From: Undibacterium sp049340185
GTDB lineage: Bacteria > Pseudomonadota > Gammaproteobacteria > Burkholderiales > Burkholderiaceae_D
DNA length: 64,000 nucleotides
Assembly (NCBI RefSeq): GCF_049340185.1
Contig: NZ_JBMPPC010000010.1
Coordinates: 28,127 to 92,126 of the forward strand
Direction of reading: 5' to 3'
A program made the translations under genes and the position numbers. Shown here in pieces: positions 1 to 9,233 of the stretch. Under the pieces are notes generated by a model. The model made no database searches. It was given only the letters and a program-made list of their open reading frames with translations, and was not told the DNA's origin. Each line of letters opens with the position of its first letter. Within the stretch, counting starts at the first letter, position 1.

Positions 1-395
1 TCTTTGGCGTGATGTTGGGCACCATAGGCCAGCTAGGTGTGTTTTTTGGTTTGCCGGTTGATATACGGCACATTACGTTTTCGAGTGCGAACTTTGCTTT
101 TGCTCTGGTCGGGCTGGATCATGTGATGTCGTGGCAAGTCGTTGCCACGTCGCTGAGTGGCATTATGCTGATCGGGCTGGTGAATTTGGGAGTGAGTTTT
201 AGCCTGGCGATGATGGTGGCGCTACGCTCAAGACGAGTCAGTTTTGGTCAGGGCAATACCTTGAACAGATTACTCTGGAAACGTTTTATGACAGGCACCA
301 GAGATTTTTTCCTGCCTCCGAAAGATCTGCTCGCTGAGGTAACGGACACACAAGCAAACTCCGCAGAAAAAACGAACGACAAGCCACCTCATTAA
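1..395 (+). CDS. Recombinase-like membrane protein (SpecificRecomb/Gcr family), C-terminal part
   Basis: The reading frame is open from the first bases of the window, so the gene begins upstream and only about 130 C-terminal residues are present. The visible part contains the stretch DIRHITFSSANFAFAL, then a hydrophobic segment ending in GLVNLGVSFSLAMMVALRSR and a polar tail. I recognise this ending from the betaproteobacterial proteins named site-specific recombinase (Gcr / SpecificRecomb), which are large multi-span membrane proteins whose recombinase role has little direct support. The family call is from memory of this conserved tail; the catalytic part, if any, is outside the window. The next gene starts 45 bases later on the same strand. 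Confidence 0.6.
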   Translation, partial: FGVMLGTIGQLGVFFGLPVDIRHITFSSANFAFALVGLDHVMSWQVVATSLSGIMLIGLVNLGVSFSLAMMVALRSRRVSFGQGNTLNRLLWKRFMTGTRDFFLPPKDLLAEVTDTQANSAEKTNDKPPH

Positions 396-440
396 ATGGA
401 TCTGTCGCAATCAACTTGACTATTGATCAGGACCAATCGC

Positions 441-1214
441 ATGGAAATTTTGTATCAGATCGACGCATGGAAAATCGCCATCACTTTATTGATTTTTTTA
501 TTTATCGTCATTGAATTAAGTTATCGTCTAGGCACCCGTAGCGATCCTCTGGCGTATGAAAAATCCAGTTCGGTATTTTCTACATTGATGGGTGCCGCCT
601 TAGCACTGCTCGGATTATTGCTTGCGTTTTCTTTTGCCATGGCATCTGCACGATATGATTTACGCAAAGGCGTCATTCTGAAAGAAGCCAATGCAATCGG
701 CACAAGCTATCTGCGCAGTGACTTGCTCGATCCGGCAGTGAAAGACCTGGTCAAAGCCAAACTGAAAGAGTATGCAAAAGTCCGGCTTGCAGCGCATCAG
801 ACCGGTATCGATGCAAAAAAACAGCAAGACATCAGTCAGCTCACCAGCAAGTTGCAAGACGACATCTGGACCATCGCAAGTAGTGAACTGAGGCGTGAAC
901 GGCAGATCCATAATTCCCTCTTTGTGCAGGCACTTAACGACACCATTGACGTCAGTGCAGAACAAAACGATGCCCGCGAAAATCATGTCCCGGAATCCGT
1001 ATTCTGGCTGCTCTTTATCTCGGCTTTGCTGACTGCGGCGCTGAGTGGCTATGCCTGCGGCGCCATCGGCAACCGTAATCTGATGGCGACCAGTGTGTTT
1101 GCTTTATTAGTGGCTCTGGTTATTTTTTCCATCATTGACCTCGACCGGCCGCAACGTGGCCTGATTACTGTCAATCAACATCCTATCCAAATCCTGCTTA
1201 GCAGCATGCATTAA
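441..1214 (+). CDS. DUF4239-like integral membrane protein
   Basis: A protein of 257 residues with two hydrophobic segments near the N-terminus (about residues 9-25 and 50-70), a soluble central part of about 120 residues rich in charged and helical sequence, and two more hydrophobic segments near the C-terminus (about 185-235). This layout matches the bestrophin-like DUF4239 membrane family, whose function is unknown. The ATG at 441 is preferred over an upstream TTG at 423 because AGGA lies eight bases before it. It follows the recombinase-like gene closely and may share its transcript. No catalytic motif is visible. Confidence 0.55.
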   Translation: MEILYQIDAWKIAITLLIFLFIVIELSYRLGTRSDPLAYEKSSSVFSTLMGAALALLGLLLAFSFAMASARYDLRKGVILKEANAIGTSYLRSDLLDPAVKDLVKAKLKEYAKVRLAAHQTGIDAKKQQDISQLTSKLQDDIWTIASSELRRERQIHNSLFVQALNDTIDVSAEQNDARENHVPESVFWLLFISALLTAALSGYACGAIGNRNLMATSVFALLVALVIFSIIDLDRPQRGLITVNQHPIQILLSSMH

Positions 1215-1359
1215 CTCACCAGGCCGCCCTACAATTACGGTGCGCCTGAGAGTCAACCATGACCAGCTCTGGCGCGTTAATCACAAACGATGATCATCTG
1301 AACCCGATGGTCATTATCCTCCGCCTCTCTTTTTTGCTCACTCCATAAGGGCATCATCC

Positions 1360-2355
1360 ATGCAATTGCACCAGACCACACTCACCCGCAGCAGCCTTGC
1401 ATTCGCCATCGCACTGCTGGCCTCGCAAACCGCTTTCGCCAACGACTACAGCGCGTTGTTCAAAGCAAAGAAATATGATGAAGTGGAGCGCCTTGCCAGT
1501 ACAAAGTTGCGTACGGAGCCAAATAATCCTGATGCATTACTGGCAAAAATCGATCTGATTTTAATGGAGAACAAAGAGAGTCGCCTGGATGATGCCAGCA
1601 AGCTTGCTGAACAATGTATCAGCGCGAATCCGAGCAATTCAGAATGTCAGGAAAGCCTCGGAAAGGTACTCGGTACCAAGGCAATGATGGGCGGTATTAT
1701 GTCCGCGATCGGTTATGCGACAAAAATCCGTGACGCATTCCAGAAAGCCGTCGAACTGGATCCAAAAAATTTCTCAGCCCGTGACGGACTTTTACAGTAC
1801 TACATGCAGGCACCGGGCATCGTTGGCGGCGGCAAGGGTAAAGCGCAAAACTTCATCAACGAAACAGCAAAGATCAGTACTGCCGCCAGTACATTGATGC
1901 AGGCCAAACTTGATTTATCTGACGAAAAATTCGCGCGCGCCGAATCCTCCGCATTATCTGTCAATGTATCGGGATCTGACGTACTCAGCGACATGCAACG
2001 GGGTGTTTTACAAAACATCGGCGGCCTGTATGTACAACAAAAAAAATATACCGAGGCAACGCGGATTTTTCAGGAGATCCAACAACGGTTTCCGGATAAA
2101 GATACTGGTACTTATGGTATGGCAAGGGCGTTGCAGGAACAGGGATTACACAAAGATGCCTTGAATTATTTTGAAAAAGCACTCGCCGTTGAAACCCATG
2201 CTTACACCTACTACCGTATGGCGCAATGCTGGCAAGCCATCAGCGATAAAGTGAAGGCGATTGCAACATTCGAAAAAGCACTGAGTTTCAAACCACAACT
2301 GCAAAAACGTATGAAAGAAGATGCCGAGACGCAACTAAAAGCCCTGCGCGGCTAA
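1360..2355 (+). CDS. Secreted tetratricopeptide-repeat protein
   Basis: 331 residues. The N-terminus has a typical signal peptide ending at about ALLASQTAFA-ND, so the mature protein should be periplasmic. The rest is a series of TPR-like helical pairs: SALFKAKKYDEVERLA near residue 31, AFQKAVELDPKNFSARDGLL near 127, a repeat near 225 (YVQQKKYTEATRIFQEI) and a canonical one near 265 (ALNYFEKALAVETHAYTYYRMAQ) followed by AIATFEKALSFKPQ. TPR proteins act as scaffolds, so no reaction is assigned. It stands alone between short non-coding stretches and is followed by inverted repeats that could end its transcript. Confidence 0.7.
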   Translation: MQLHQTTLTRSSLAFAIALLASQTAFANDYSALFKAKKYDEVERLASTKLRTEPNNPDALLAKIDLILMENKESRLDDASKLAEQCISANPSNSECQESLGKVLGTKAMMGGIMSAIGYATKIRDAFQKAVELDPKNFSARDGLLQYYMQAPGIVGGGKGKAQNFINETAKISTAASTLMQAKLDLSDEKFARAESSALSVNVSGSDVLSDMQRGVLQNIGGLYVQQKKYTEATRIFQEIQQRFPDKDTGTYGMARALQEQGLHKDALNYFEKALAVETHAYTYYRMAQCWQAISDKVKAIATFEKALSFKPQLQKRMKEDAETQLKALRG

Positions 2356-2390
2356 GTTTGTCTCGTCCGCTATTTTTTCGGGCAACATCG

Positions 2391-2424
2391 TCACGTATCA
2401 AGCGCCTGTCACCGATACGTGACA
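2391..2424. repeat. Overlapping inverted repeats downstream of the TPR gene
   Basis: TCACGTATC (2391-2399) is repeated in inverse as GATACGTGA (2414-2422), a perfect nine-base arm with a 14-base loop. Inside it a second perfect dyad, TGTCAC-CGATAC-GTGACA (2407-2424), uses the same right arm, so the two hairpins exclude each other. No T-run follows, so an ordinary rho-independent terminator is unlikely. The site lies between the TPR gene and the efflux operon. Confidence 0.45.
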
Positions 2425-2445
2425 AATTCCGCAGTATTCGGACGT

Positions 2446-2479
2446 TAAGGTCATTTTTGCATCAAAAAATTTGACCTTA
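2446..2479. repeat. Inverted repeat upstream of the efflux operon
   Basis: TAAGGTCA (2446-2453) and TGACCTTA (2472-2479) form a perfect eight-base dyad separated by 18 AT-rich bases. It lies about 200 bases before the first gene of the RND efflux operon. Position and symmetry would suit a regulator site, but the wide spacing is also compatible with an RNA hairpin. The remainder of 2356-2675 shows nothing I can name. Confidence 0.35.
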
Positions 2480-2675
2480 GCTTCTGGTCAATACACAATC
2501 TCTGTGTCACGAGGGCATCATCATTGCCCAAAAACAAGAGAGCCTGCTAAGAGCCTCTGACAAGAGAGTTTGCTTGAAGCAATATGGCGCGTTCCAGCTT
2601 CACTGCATGCCCTCTGGGCGAGACAACTCCCGAACTAACTAAGTATTCGCATCAGAATGCTGCGAAAGGTTTTAC

Positions 2676-4172
2676 ATGGCACGTCATACCAGACGATTTG
2701 CGAGCAACGCCCTAGCTGCTGTCTGTATGAGCGGGATGCTTGCTGCATGCAGCCTGAACGCAAAAAAACCGGATCAACAACTCTTTCACGAGAGTGCCCC
2801 GCAATGGTATGCAAAAGTCTCCGATGCCGGCACCGATACCAATGCAACAGTATCCACAGAAACGAATAGCTCTCGCTTGGCAGAACTCAGCCACTGGTGG
2901 GCGAGCTGGAATGACCCCACGCTCAGCGCATTACAGACGTATGCACAGCAACATAGCCATACGCTGGCACAAGCTACTGCACGTATCGCCCAAGCGCGTG
3001 CCGATGCCAGCGCAGCAGGTGCTGCGCTCTGGCCCAGTCTGAATCTGACTGCCAGCGTGACGAATGGCCGTAATCCGCAATTACTACAAAGTACAAAACA
3101 AACGACCGCCATTGCGGGGCTCGACGCGCACTGGGAAATTGATCTGTTTGGCGCTGTATCGATCGCCCGCAGCGGGATACTGGCACGCCTCAATGCCAGG
3201 GAACTCGAATGGCATGATGCAAGAATCAGCCTGGCAGCCGAGGTGGCAAACACTTATGTCAGCTTGCGTCATTGCGAGGCGCAAACCGGTTTGCAGCAAG
3301 CAACCGTCCAATCGCAACAGCTCGCGTTGGAATTAGTTGTGCAAAAAGCCGCTGCTGGCTTTGTCTCACCACTTGATCTGGCACAGCAAAGAGCCATACT
3401 CGCCAGTGCACAAACACAATGGCAACAAAAAATGAGCGAATGCGCCATCGTGCTAAAAGCGCTGATGGTATTGACAGCAATGCCAGAGCCAGAACTGAAG
3501 GATTTGCTGACTGGTGTACACGGTCAATTACCGCAGGTCCCTAGCTTCGCCGTCGCAGCCATACCAGCAAATGTGTTACTAAAACGCCCTGATTTGCGTG
3601 CTGCTTTACAGACACTGATTGCCAGCGCATCGGAAATCGGTGTTGCAGAAGCCAAGCGTTATCCCTCAATTTCACTACTGGGATCGATCAATGTATTTGG
3701 CGTGCGCGTTGCCGGTCAAACGGTGCGGGATAGTAGCTGGTCATTCGGGCCAAGTCTGGATTTACCCTTGTTTGATGCGGGTAAACGCAAAGCCGCGGTG
3801 GATAGCGCATCGGCTCGCTACGAAGAGAACCTTTCAGGCTTTCGTCAGCAAAGCTTAGTCGCCATCAAAGAAGTCGAGGAAGCACTGGTCCGGCTGGAAT
3901 CGGCGAATCAACTACTACTCCATTATCAGGCAATCGATACAGCACGGACACAAGCTTTGCGAAGTGCAGAGGCCGGCCTGCGAGCGGGCAGTATCAGCAC
4001 ATTGGAAAAAGAAGACGCACTCAGACAGCAGCTCGCCAGTCAGCAACAAAAATTGCAATTACAACGCGATCAGGCCAGCGCCTGGATCGCCTTATACAAA
4101 GCGGTTGGTGGTGACTGGTCCGATGCGGCCAGTTCACCAGACTCACCCATCGCACACAACGAACAAAAATAA
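2676..4172 (+). CDS. Outer-membrane efflux lipoprotein, NodT/OprM type
   Basis: 498 residues. It would form the trimeric outer-membrane channel of a tripartite drug or metabolite pump. The N-terminal signal ends in the lipobox LAAC with Cys25 as the lipidated residue. The body has the duplicated outer-membrane efflux repeats: the first contains WWASWNDPTLSALQTYAQQ and a long helical coiled-coil, the second contains VLLKRPDLRAALQTL and GPSLDLPLFDAGKR, both hallmarks of this family. AAAGG lies six bases before the ATG. The adaptor gene starts 24 bases downstream, so the three genes 2676-8529 form one operon. No regulator gene is adjacent. Confidence 0.88.
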   Translation: MARHTRRFASNALAAVCMSGMLAACSLNAKKPDQQLFHESAPQWYAKVSDAGTDTNATVSTETNSSRLAELSHWWASWNDPTLSALQTYAQQHSHTLAQATARIAQARADASAAGAALWPSLNLTASVTNGRNPQLLQSTKQTTAIAGLDAHWEIDLFGAVSIARSGILARLNARELEWHDARISLAAEVANTYVSLRHCEAQTGLQQATVQSQQLALELVVQKAAAGFVSPLDLAQQRAILASAQTQWQQKMSECAIVLKALMVLTAMPEPELKDLLTGVHGQLPQVPSFAVAAIPANVLLKRPDLRAALQTLIASASEIGVAEAKRYPSISLLGSINVFGVRVAGQTVRDSSWSFGPSLDLPLFDAGKRKAAVDSASARYEENLSGFRQQSLVAIKEVEEALVRLESANQLLLHYQAIDTARTQALRSAEAGLRAGSISTLEKEDALRQQLASQQQKLQLQRDQASAWIALYKAVGGDWSDAASSPDSPIAHNEQK

Positions 4173-4195
4173 AAAAACTCATCCGGAGTCGGCAC

Positions 4196-5398
4196 ATGAA
4201 GTACGCACTCAAGCATTTTAAATTGATCGCCATCGCAGGCGTCGCCTTAGTGTTGTTATTGTTTGTCTTCGCTAGAAAAGCGCAGACGGCCGACCAATCC
4301 ACTGGCAACCAGAGTGCCAAAGGCCTCGTCGGACGTCCGTCGCTGAGCGTCACGCTCGCACCGGTACAAACAGCAAACTGGGCCAGCAGTTTATCTGCTA
4401 ACGGCAGCATCGCAGCCTGGCAAGAAGCGATTATCGGTGCGGAGCTCAATGGCATCCGCCTGAGTGACATATCGGCGCAGATCGGCGATAAGGTAAAACG
4501 CGGCCAGGTACTCGCCCGCTTTTCAACAGACACGATCAATACAGAGGTCGCGCAGCAAGAAGCGCAATTAGCCGAGGCTGAAGCGAATCTCGCAGAAGCC
4601 CAGAGCAATGCCCGTCGCGCCATGCAATTGAAAGAAAGCGGCGCCATCAGCATCCAGCAGATCAACCAATATGCCACCCTGAGAAACACCGCATCGGCAA
4701 GAGTCTCGGCGGCAAAGGCCGGCTTACAAGCGGCACGGCTGCGCCTCAGACAAACTCATGTGGTCGCGCCAGATGACGGCATTATTTCAGCCAGGGCTGC
4801 AACAGTCGGCGCGGTTACGCAAAGCGGCCAAGAGTTGTTTCGCCTGATACGTCAGGGCAAGCTTGAATGGCGTGCTGAAATGACCGCCGAAGAAAGTGCA
4901 CGCATCAGTATCGGACAAAATGTGATGATGATTGCCAATGATGGCAGCAGTATCAAAGGTAAAGTCCGCATGCTGGCACCCACGATCGACCCGCAAACGC
5001 GTAAAACTCTCGTCTACGTCGACTTGCCGGAAATAGGAAACACAAAAAACATCCGTCCAGGAATGTTTGCCAAAGGCGAGTTTTTACTAGGTGACAATAA
5101 TGCCGCCTCCGTGCCAAGTGCCGCACTGGTATTGCGCGATGGCTATGCCAGCGTCTTCGTCGTCGACGCCCCAGGCAGTAATGGCATAGGCAAAGCCCGG
5201 CAAGTTCGCGTCACCACAGGCCGGACGCTGGCAGGCCGCACCGAAATCCTGAGCGCTGCCGGTGAGGCCACAGGCGTCAATAAGCTGGGCAAAGTCATTG
5301 ATAGCGGCGCTGGCTTCCTCGCCGATGGAGACACTGTGCGTATCGTCGATGCCGCGACCATGAAGAGCAATGACAACCCATCCGTCAGCGGTAAATAA
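4196..5398 (+). CDS. RND efflux periplasmic adaptor (membrane fusion protein)
   Basis: 400 residues, of the HlyD/AcrA-like adaptor family that links the inner-membrane pump to the outer-membrane channel. An N-terminal membrane anchor (about residues 9-26) is followed by a lipoyl half-motif (IGDKVKRGQVLARF, about residue 97), an alpha-helical hairpin rich in AEAEANLAEAQ, the second lipoyl half (LRQTHVVAPDDGIISARA) and a beta-barrel with DPQTRKTLVYVDL and IRPGMFAKGEF. GGAG precedes the start. No lipobox is visible, so it is probably anchored by the N-terminal helix. The substrate cannot be read from the sequence. Confidence 0.88.
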   Translation: MKYALKHFKLIAIAGVALVLLLFVFARKAQTADQSTGNQSAKGLVGRPSLSVTLAPVQTANWASSLSANGSIAAWQEAIIGAELNGIRLSDISAQIGDKVKRGQVLARFSTDTINTEVAQQEAQLAEAEANLAEAQSNARRAMQLKESGAISIQQINQYATLRNTASARVSAAKAGLQAARLRLRQTHVVAPDDGIISARAATVGAVTQSGQELFRLIRQGKLEWRAEMTAEESARISIGQNVMMIANDGSSIKGKVRMLAPTIDPQTRKTLVYVDLPEIGNTKNIRPGMFAKGEFLLGDNNAASVPSAALVLRDGYASVFVVDAPGSNGIGKARQVRVTTGRTLAGRTEILSAAGEATGVNKLGKVIDSGAGFLADGDTVRIVDAATMKSNDNPSVSGK

Positions 5399-5460
5399 AA
5401 CATTCTGAAAACATTCTGCAGACGCTCAGAAGACGCACAAAGGAAGTACAGGGATACCGC

Positions 5461-8400
5461 ATGATTAATTTTTCTTCTTGGTCGATCAAAACACCGATAC
5501 CGGCACTGTTGCTGTTCATTTTACTGACGCTGGCAGGCCTGCTCGGCTTTCATACGATGAAGGTGCAGGATTTCCCCGATATCGAATTGCCGATGATTAC
5601 GGTATCGACCGCACTGCCCGGTGCAGCACCGGCACAGATAGAAACCGAGATTACCCGCAAGCTGGAAAACGCTCTCGGTACCATGCAGGGCGTCAAGCAT
5701 TTATATTCGACCGTACAGGATGGCGTGTCGCTGACGACAATTGAATTCGTCCTCGAAAAACCGATCATCGAAGCACTCGACGATGTACGAAATGCCGTCA
5801 GCACCGTGCGCGGTGAATTGCCTGGCGATGTCAAAGACCCCATCATCAGCAAGCTGGAGTTCTCAGGCGTACCGTTTCTGGTCTACACCGTCGCCTCGTC
5901 CAAGCTCGATGAAGAAGCTTTGTCCTGGCTGGTCGACAATCAGATGACCAAGGCATTGATGTCAGTGCCGGGTCTGGGCAAAGTCGCGCGTGTCGGCGGC
6001 GTGAACCGTGAAGTGCTGGTCGAATTACACCCCACAGAAATGGCAGCATTGAATGTATCCGCGACAGAAATTTCCCGTCAACTATGGCAAGTACAGCGTG
6101 ATGCGTCTGGCGGCAGAGCGGGCGTTGGTAATAAGGAGCAGGCTGTCCGCACCGTTGCCACGGTCGCCAGTGCCGATGAACTTGCCAATCTCGAACTTAA
6201 TTTAAGCGATGGTCGTCGCATCCAACTCAAACAGATTGCGACAGTAAAAGATACCGCAGCAGAGCGCCGCTCCATCGCGCTGCTCGATGGTAAACCTGTA
6301 GTCGGATTTGAAGTAACACGAAGCCGTGGTGCCAGCGAAATCACCGTCGCCAAAGGTGTTCGCGAGGCAATCGACAAATTACTGTTATCACATCCCGATC
6401 TGAAACTGGACGAAGCCTACAACATGGTGGAACCGGTTCAGGAATCGTTTAATGGTTCTATGTATCTGCTATTTGAAGGTGCTCTGCTGGCGGTGCTGGT
6501 GGTCTGGTGGTTCTTGCGGGACTGGCGCGCAACACTAGTCTCTGCGGCGGCGCTACCTCTGTCGGTCATCCCGACCTTTTTGGGTATGTATCTTTTTGAC
6601 TTCACGCTGAATACCGTCACACTGCTATCGCTGGCTCTGGTGGTTGGCATTCTGGTCGACGATGCGATCGTTGAAATTGAAAATATTGTGCGGCATCTTC
6701 GCATGGGTAAGACGCCGTATCAGGCCGCAATGGAAGCCGCGGATGAAATAGGATTAGCAGTAATTGCAACCACCTTTACCCTGGTTGCGGTATTTCTACC
6801 AACAGCGTTCATGAGCGGTATCGCTGGTAAATTTTTTAAACAATTTGGCTGGACCGCAGCACTGGCTGTGATCGCCTCGCTGGTCGTTGCGCGCTTGTTG
6901 ACACCAATGATGGCGGCGTATTTTTTAAAACCAATTGTTCATCCCGCCGCTGACAGCAAGCTGATGCAGCGTTATATGCAACTTGCTGACTGGTGTCTGG
7001 AACACCGGCTGATGACGTCGATATTGGCAGGTGTGTTTTTCTTTGGCTCACTGGCATTAGTCCCCTTCTTGCCAACCGGCTTTGTGCCACCAGATGACCG
7101 TTCACAAACAGTCGTTAAACTCGAACTGGCGCCGGGCAGCAGTTTTCAGGACACCTTAGCGATAGCCGAGCAAGCCAGAAAATTACTCGAAAAACGTAAA
7201 GATATCGTCAAAATCTATACCTCCGTGGGCGGCGGCAGCGCAGGCTCAGATCCGTTTGGAGAAGGCGGTATCAGCTCAGTTAATAAAGCGAATCTGACGC
7301 TCACCTTAAGCCCGCGTTCTCAGCGCAGCGAGAGTAAAACCGCCATCGAAGCCCAACTGCGTCAGAGCTTGCAGGTTTTACCAGGAGTACGCACCAGCAT
7401 TGGTCTGGGCGGTAGTGGTGAGAAGTTCCAGCTGGCGCTGAGCGGTGATAATCCGGAGACGCTCAATAGCGCGGCAGAAGCTGTATTGCGTGATCTGCGC
7501 ACACTGCCAAGTGTCGGGGCGATCAGCTCCAGCGCCAGCCTACTACGTCCTGAGGTGGTGATCCGCCCTGATAGCGCTCGCGCTGCCGATCTCGGTGTCA
7601 GCACGGTCGCGATTGCCGAAACGATCCGTATCGCCACCGTCGGAGATTACGATACCGGTCTGGCGAAACTGAATTTACCGGAACGGCAAATACCGGTCGT
7701 AGTGCGCTTTCCAGTGACGGCACGGTCGGATATCAGTCAGCTGGCACAGCTTTCTGTGCCAGGTAAAAATACTCACGTCATGCTAGGCCAGGTTGCCGAT
7801 CTGAGCATGGGCAGTGGCCCGACCCAGATCAGCAGAATGGATCGGTCTCGCAACGTCACATTCAATATCGAATTGAATGATCAGACCTTGGGTGAAGTCA
7901 GTGACGCAGTAGATCAGCTCGCTAGTTTAAAAAATCTGCCTGCGGGAGTCACACGTATGGAAATCGGTGATGCCGAAGAAATGAAAACGCTGTTCGCCAG
8001 CTTCGGCCTCGCCATGCTCACCGGTGTGCTGTGTATCTACATGGTGCTGGTATTGCTGTTCCATGATTTTATGCAGCCAGTCACGATTCTCGCAGCGCTC
8101 CCGCTGTCTATCGGCGGTGCGTTTGTCGCATTACTGGTAACGCGCAGCGCCTTCTCAATGCCGTCACTCATCGGACTAATTATGCTCATGGGTATTGCAA
8201 CAAAAAATTCGATTCTGCTGGTCGAATACGCCATCGTCGCCCGCCGCAATGGTATGTCACGCCGGGCGGCATTGCTCGATGCCGGTCATAAGCGGGCACG
8301 CCCTATCGTGATGACAACCATTGCCATGGGTGCCGGTATGCTGCCGATTGCACTCGGTATCGGCATCGACCCCAGCTTCCGCGCACCGATGGCGATTGCG

Positions 8401-8529
8401 GTGATCGGTGGCCTGATCACATCGACGTTATTATCTTTGCTGGTGGTGCCGGTGGTGTTTACTTATATCGATGATCTGCTGCAAAAGCTAACATCCCGGT
8501 TCAGCAAGAGAGCATCGTCCGCATCGTAA
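5461..8529 (+). CDS. RND-family inner-membrane efflux pump
   Basis: 1022 residues, the full length of an AcrB/MexB-like proton-driven pump. The N-terminus (WSIKTPIPALLLFILLTLAGL) is the first membrane span; a porter domain follows, then spans 2-6, a second porter domain and spans 7-12. The proton-relay aspartates are present in GILVDDAIVEIENI (D400, D401) and the relay lysine in MGIATKNSILLVEYA (K915). It resembles the shorter HAE-1/MdtB-like pumps of betaproteobacteria, but the substrate is unknown. The spacer of about 60 bases from the adaptor gene supports co-transcription. Confidence 0.92.
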   Translation: MINFSSWSIKTPIPALLLFILLTLAGLLGFHTMKVQDFPDIELPMITVSTALPGAAPAQIETEITRKLENALGTMQGVKHLYSTVQDGVSLTTIEFVLEKPIIEALDDVRNAVSTVRGELPGDVKDPIISKLEFSGVPFLVYTVASSKLDEEALSWLVDNQMTKALMSVPGLGKVARVGGVNREVLVELHPTEMAALNVSATEISRQLWQVQRDASGGRAGVGNKEQAVRTVATVASADELANLELNLSDGRRIQLKQIATVKDTAAERRSIALLDGKPVVGFEVTRSRGASEITVAKGVREAIDKLLLSHPDLKLDEAYNMVEPVQESFNGSMYLLFEGALLAVLVVWWFLRDWRATLVSAAALPLSVIPTFLGMYLFDFTLNTVTLLSLALVVGILVDDAIVEIENIVRHLRMGKTPYQAAMEAADEIGLAVIATTFTLVAVFLPTAFMSGIAGKFFKQFGWTAALAVIASLVVARLLTPMMAAYFLKPIVHPAADSKLMQRYMQLADWCLEHRLMTSILAGVFFFGSLALVPFLPTGFVPPDDRSQTVVKLELAPGSSFQDTLAIAEQARKLLEKRKDIVKIYTSVGGGSAGSDPFGEGGISSVNKANLTLTLSPRSQRSESKTAIEAQLRQSLQVLPGVRTSIGLGGSGEKFQLALSGDNPETLNSAAEAVLRDLRTLPSVGAISSSASLLRPEVVIRPDSARAADLGVSTVAIAETIRIATVGDYDTGLAKLNLPERQIPVVVRFPVTARSDISQLAQLSVPGKNTHVMLGQVADLSMGSGPTQISRMDRSRNVTFNIELNDQTLGEVSDAVDQLASLKNLPAGVTRMEIGDAEEMKTLFASFGLAMLTGVLCIYMVLVLLFHDFMQPVTILAALPLSIGGAFVALLVTRSAFSMPSLIGLIMLMGIATKNSILLVEYAIVARRNGMSRRAALLDAGHKRARPIVMTTIAMGAGMLPIALGIGIDPSFRAPMAIAVIGGLITSTLLSLLVVPVVFTYIDDLLQKLTSRFSKRASSAS

Positions 8530-8612
8530 ATCCACCTGATGCAGCGATCCGATATGCGGGATAGCCGACGCCCGCATCCTCAACGGACACTCACATCCCA
8601 AACCACGTCAAT

Positions 8613-8630
8613 AAATCGTTTAAACGATTT
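8613..8630. promoter_or_regulatory. 18-bp perfect palindrome AAATCGTTTAAACGATTT
   Basis: A perfect 18-base palindrome centred between 8621 and 8622, in the 700-base spacer after the efflux pump gene. The half site TCGTTTAAACGA resembles operators of helix-turn-helix regulators, though not a consensus I can name. It is not followed by a T-run and so is unlikely to be a terminator. Confidence 0.45.
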
Positions 8631-8641
8631 TTATGTTTTTT

Positions 8642-8658
8642 AGCACTAAGTTAGTGCT
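8642..8658. promoter_or_regulatory. Palindrome AGCACTAA-g-TTAGTGCT
   Basis: Two perfect eight-base arms around a single central G, 12 bases after the previous palindrome. With almost no loop it cannot form a normal RNA hairpin, so a DNA-binding site for a dimeric regulator is more likely. No regulator gene is nearby. Confidence 0.45.
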
Positions 8659-8768
8659 GATTGCGCACAAATAACGGTCACTAAGATGTAATAAATTTGT
8701 GCATCACGGCAATCCGTTTGAAATACGCAACAATATTTAACACTTTCTCTTAAATAAAACACAAACCC

Positions 8769-8827
8769 TTGACTTGCCTGTTTATACATCAGTTAATACG
8801 CAAACGTTTGCGCAAGCGATTGCGTAT
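8769..8827 (+). promoter_or_regulatory. Candidate promoter with LacI/PurR-type operator
   Basis: CGCAAACGTTTGCG (8799-8812) is a perfect 14-base palindrome and matches the known PurR/LacI-family operator core. It lies inside a larger dyad, AATACGCAA (8796-8804) against TTGCGTATT (8819-8827). A candidate -35 TTGACT (8769-8774) and an AT-rich -10 (near 8793-8798) sit just before it, so a bound repressor would cover the start of transcription. The next gene downstream is the CehA/McbA-like gene at 9234, about 400 bases away. The promoter boxes are by eye; the operator is the firm part. Confidence 0.5.
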
Positions 8828-9233
8828 TTGGATAAAAAATCCTCTTTAAGTTGCACCAAAGAAGTTAGCTGATCCATCCGCTGTCACAGACTTTCACACA
8901 AACGTTGATAACGCCATGTTCTTCATCTGGCCGTCATGAGGTTCCTATGGGCCACCACCATGACATCTGGTGCAGCGCTATTTGCAGTGCGTTATGACTA
9001 CCACGTTATCACTACCGGTTTCATAGGGTCGGTATCGGTCTGTAGTTCCGGCAAAAGGAACGCAGTCCACAACAAGAAAAGTCTGCTACGGGATCGCTTG
9101 CTCTCCCTCATGCGGTATCGATCTTGTTGCAGTTTTTAGCAGTGAACTTGCTTCAGATTTACCCGTGTAGAAACAAAATCAGTCCGGACGATCCCGGATC
9201 TATTTATAAATCGCTTTCAGGGAGAAACAATTC

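Noticed and set aside
8936..9139. Open frame of 67 codons before the CehA-like gene
   Set aside because: No ribosome site, low-complexity composition and no family resemblance; lies in the regulatory spacer.
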